The notes under the pieces were generated by a model that saw nothing but the letters and a program-made list of their open reading frames with translations, made no database searches and was not told the origin of the DNA. The translations under genes were made by a program, and so were the position numbers. Below, in pieces: positions 61,516 through 64,000 of a stretch of DNA of 64,000 nucleotides. Source of the DNA: Chitinophaga costaii. GTDB taxonomy: Bacteria > Bacteroidota > Bacteroidia > Chitinophagales > Chitinophagaceae. The number at the start of each line of letters is the position of its first letter. The stretch's first letter is position 1. The DNA lies in assembly GCF_900094705.1 (NCBI RefSeq), contig NZ_FMAR01000018.1, forward strand, positions 1 to 64,000, given 5' to 3'.

Positions 61516-63363
61516 ATGAAGAAATTATTTTTTGCCGGTTTGCTGTGTGCAAGCCTTCATCCTGTATTTGCACAGCAACATCGTTTTGAGGTACGCGATG
61601 GTGCTTTTCAGTATGATGGGCAGCCCATCCAGATACATTCCGGTGAGATGCACTTTGCAAGGGTGCCACAGGAATATTGGCGACACCGGCTGAAGATGAT
61701 GAAAGCCATGGGACTTAATACAGTGGCCACTTACGTGTTCTGGAACTACCAGGAAACAGCGCCGGGTGTATGGGATTGGAATACGGGCAATCATAATCTC
61801 CGCGCTTTTATTAAAACTGCCGGTGAGGAGGGGCTCTTGGTGATTTTGCGCCCCGGCCCATATGCTTGCGCTGAATGGGAGTTTGGCGGCTATCCCTGGT
61901 GGCTGCAAAAAGAAAAATCGCTGGAAATCCGCACAAATAATGCGCCTTTCCTCGATTCCTGCCGAAACTATATAAAAGAATTAATGAATCAGGTAAAAGA
62001 CTTGCAGATTACGCAAGGTGGCCCGGTAATCATGATACAGGCAGAAAATGAATTTGGCTCGTACGTGGCCCAGCGAAAAGATATTTCGCTTACTACCCAC
62101 AAGGCTTATTCCCTCGCTATCAAAGACGCATTGGTGGCTGGTGGTGTCACGGTTCCGCTCTTTACTTCCGATGGCAGTTGGCTCTTTGAAGGCGGAACTA
62201 TAGCCGGTACCTTGCCCACGGCAAACGGGGAAGACAACGTAGACAACCTTAAAAAGGTGGTGAACCAATATCACCATGATGAAGGGCCTTACATGGTGGC
62301 TGAATACTATCCCGGCTGGTTGGATCACTGGGCGGAACCTTTTCCGAAGGTGAGTACGGATGATGTGGTAAAACAAACGGGAAAATATATAAAAGAAGGT
62401 GTGTCGTTCAACTTTTACATGGTGCATGGCGGTACGAACTTTGGCTTCACCAGCGGCGCTAACTATGATAATGATCACGACATACAGCCGGATATGACCA
62501 GCTACGACTACGATGCGCCCATTAGCGAAGCAGGAGTAGCCACGCCTAAATACAATGCGCTGCGCACGCTGTTTCAGGCTTATAGTAAAACGCCGCTGCC
62601 CCCCGTGCCCGCGCCGCTGCCCATTATAACCATACCAGATATTCGTTTTGATAAGGCTGTGGATCTGTTCACATTTAAACAAAAGATAAAACCCGTGGTG
62701 GCCGATACACCCATGAGTTTTGAAGACCTGAACCAGGGCCATGGCTATGTGTTATATAGCCGTAATTTTAAGCAGCCTATAGCTGGAAAACTTGTTATCA
62801 AAGGCCTGCGCGATTATGCATTGGTATACGTGAACGGAAAGCTGGTGGGAGAATTGAACCGGTATTACAAGCAATACGATTGCGATATTGATATTCCTTT
62901 TAACGCTACGCTAGACATTTTGGTAGAGAACATGGGCCGTATTAATTATGGGGGAGATATTGTGCATAACACGAAAGGTATTATTAGCCCGGTACTGATA
63001 AACGGTAACGAAATTACGGGCCACTGGAATATGTATGGCCTGCCTATGGAGCAGCCACCAGTATTAACCGCGAACAACTATGTAAGTGGTCATCCCGTAT
63101 TATACGGTGGTCATTTTTCATTGAACAAAACAGGCGATACGTTTTTAGATATGAAAGCCTGGGGCAAAGGCATTGTGTTTGTAAACGGCCATAACCTGGG
63201 CCGCTATTGGAAAGTAGGGCCACAGCAAACTTTATACGTGCCGGGTTGTTGGTTGAAAAGGGGAGACAACGAAGTTGTAATATTTGAGCAAATTAATGCG
63301 GCGCAACAGGCGGTATTAAAAACCACCAACCAGCCGGTACTGGACCAGTTGATCGCTAAATAA
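61516..63363 (+). CDS. GH35-family exported beta-galactosidase
   Basis: A 615-aa exported glycoside hydrolase (signal MKKLFFAGLLCASLHPVFAQ). The TIM barrel begins 'IHSGEMHFARVPQEYWRHRL' and has 'LRPGPYACAEWEFGGYPWWL'. The proton-donor Glu179 is in 'QAENEFGSY' and the nucleophile Glu263 in 'MVAEYYPGWLDHW'. C-terminal jelly-roll domains include 'GKLVIKGLRDYALVYVNGKL' and 'KGIVFVNGHNLGRYWKVGPQ'. GH35 enzymes cleave terminal beta-galactose from oligosaccharides. No SusCD pair is adjacent, so it is probably a stand-alone periplasmic enzyme. Confidence 0.93.
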   Translation: MKKLFFAGLLCASLHPVFAQQHRFEVRDGAFQYDGQPIQIHSGEMHFARVPQEYWRHRLKMMKAMGLNTVATYVFWNYQETAPGVWDWNTGNHNLRAFIKTAGEEGLLVILRPGPYACAEWEFGGYPWWLQKEKSLEIRTNNAPFLDSCRNYIKELMNQVKDLQITQGGPVIMIQAENEFGSYVAQRKDISLTTHKAYSLAIKDALVAGGVTVPLFTSDGSWLFEGGTIAGTLPTANGEDNVDNLKKVVNQYHHDEGPYMVAEYYPGWLDHWAEPFPKVSTDDVVKQTGKYIKEGVSFNFYMVHGGTNFGFTSGANYDNDHDIQPDMTSYDYDAPISEAGVATPKYNALRTLFQAYSKTPLPPVPAPLPIITIPDIRFDKAVDLFTFKQKIKPVVADTPMSFEDLNQGHGYVLYSRNFKQPIAGKLVIKGLRDYALVYVNGKLVGELNRYYKQYDCDIDIPFNATLDILVENMGRINYGGDIVHNTKGIISPVLINGNEITGHWNMYGLPMEQPPVLTANNYVSGHPVLYGGHFSLNKTGDTFLDMKAWGKGIVFVNGHNLGRYWKVGPQQTLYVPGCWLKRGDNEVVIFEQINAAQQAVLKTTNQPVLDQLIAK

Positions 63364-63446
63364 TGTTAAATCTACCACCATTTTTCACTACAAAGCCGCA
63401 GGTGCCACATGGTCATAGCTGGATGATTAAAAAATAAGATAGTGGA

Positions 63447-64000
63447 TCAATACGCCACCGCTACCTGACGCCGCAGGCGCAGGCCATCCAGCTCTATATT
63501 GTATTCAACATCGCTGATGCAGAGTTTTAGCCAGGTAAAATCGCCTTCCGGCAATCCCCAGGTTACTTCCAGCTCCGTGGGTACCCGGATGCCCGAAAAT
63601 GTTTTGTAACTGCCCGGTATTACCCGCATGGTCCATTTTTCCAGCGTAGCCAGGCTGCCATGGGAATAATACCGTTCTGCTTCCAGGCGCTCCACATCGC
63701 CGAAGGCATCAAAATGAAATATCACACCATCTGTAATTCGCCCGTATGACATGGCTGCCCTTGCGGTAACAGTATCTATCTGTTCCCATTCAATATAATT
63801 CGATAAAGCGGCACTGGGAAACCACACAATTTCTGCCAGGAAACGGATCAGCGATCCCTGGTCTACTGGAAAGCCCTGGGAATGTGCCATTGGGAAAATT
63901 CCATCAAGTTTTATCTGGAGGTCGCCCCGGCTTTCAAAGTATAAATCCCTAGCCAATAGCGGTATGCCTGGTGCAGCCTGCACGGTGGCCGTCCAGAGAA
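63447..64000 (-). CDS. DUF6544-family protein, 5' end outside the window
   Basis: The minus-strand frame stays open to the window edge and reads 'LWTATVQAAPGIPLLARDLY' before the first internal start, so the gene is cut. The visible ~180 residues show the family pattern 'LDGIFPMAHSQGFPVDQGSL', 'RFLAEIVWFPSAALSNYIEW', 'GRITDGVIFHFDAFGDVERL' and 'GIRVPTELEVTWGLPEGDFT'. DUF6544 proteins are usually membrane-associated beta-rich proteins of unknown function, and the N-terminal helix would lie in the missing part. No partner is visible. Confidence 0.75.
   Translation of the reverse strand, partial: LWTATVQAAPGIPLLARDLYFESRGDLQIKLDGIFPMAHSQGFPVDQGSLIRFLAEIVWFPSAALSNYIEWEQIDTVTARAAMSYGRITDGVIFHFDAFGDVERLEAERYYSHGSLATLEKWTMRVIPGSYKTFSGIRVPTELEVTWGLPEGDFTWLKLCISDVEYNIELDGLRLRRQVAVAY

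Noticed and set aside
61981..62742. Long minus-strand frame (253 codons)
   Set aside because: Lies wholly inside the GH35 gene, which has intact catalytic motifs; the antisense product has no recognisable domain.
1..64000. CRISPR array, tRNA, rRNA, integrase or intact insertion sequence
   Set aside because: No regularly spaced repeats, no tRNA-like cloverleaf noticed, and no transposase or recombinase motifs in any sizeable frame.

Overview
The window reads as a chromosomal segment of a Bacteroidota bacterium, most likely Chitinophagaceae (Chitinophaga-like). The evidence is two ECF-sigma / FecR / SusC / SusD loci whose SusC proteins carry an N-terminal STN domain, promoters of the TTG-N19/23-TAnnTTTG type, an RND pump fused to its own TolC-like channel, and many SPI/SPII-exported proteins. 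No rRNA, tRNA, CRISPR array or intact insertion sequence was seen. Everything is read from sequence and family knowledge; no database search was run.

Region 1 (1-10.1 kb) is an eroded accessory zone. It holds the tail of a probable polymorphic-toxin protein with a small membrane protein (possible immunity), an exported-protein pseudogene with a stop and two frameshifts, a relic of a nonribosomal peptide synthetase (carrier domain plus part of a condensation domain), an intact TonB-type outer-membrane barrel, a DUF2071 protein, a frameshifted TlpA-like thiol oxidoreductase, a HxlR regulator divergent from an epoxide-hydrolase-like enzyme, and a second 225-bp copy of the TlpA 3' end joined to a headless and tailless SDR fragment.

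Region 2 (10.1-27.4 kb) is mostly housekeeping and stress metabolism on both strands: two small membrane proteins, a GlxA-type AraC regulator, an LLM flavin oxidoreductase, a START-domain protein, an AraC / aldehyde dehydrogenase / DUF779 module, a HxlR / AzoR azoreductase pair around a perfect 28-bp palindrome, a WG-repeat protein, a PhyH-type dioxygenase and an M1 aminopeptidase.

Region 3 (27.5-35.8 kb) is a heavy-metal export operon: a small Cys/His-rich DUF6660-like protein, a CzcA-type RND pump fused to TolC, its lipoprotein adaptor, and a PIB-type ATPase with an SPC metal motif.

Region 4 (36.1-49.1 kb) is a plus-strand nutrient-acquisition locus: ECF sigma, FecR anti-sigma, SusC, SusD, DUF4843 lipoprotein, PKD-like lipoprotein, TlpA-like thioredoxin and a large zinc metalloprotease. 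The gene set suggests capture and digestion of a protein or peptide, with regulation by SusC-FecR-sigma surface signalling. Region 5 (49.1-58.0 kb) is a second such locus on the minus strand: ECF sigma, FecR, SusC, SusD and an exported FAD-dependent oxidoreductase. The two loci converge on a shared terminator near 49.1 kb.

Region 6 (58-64 kb) carries a GNAT acetyltransferase, a second AzoR paralogue, an SDR, a cupin, a GH35 beta-galactosidase and a DUF6544-type protein cut by the window edge.
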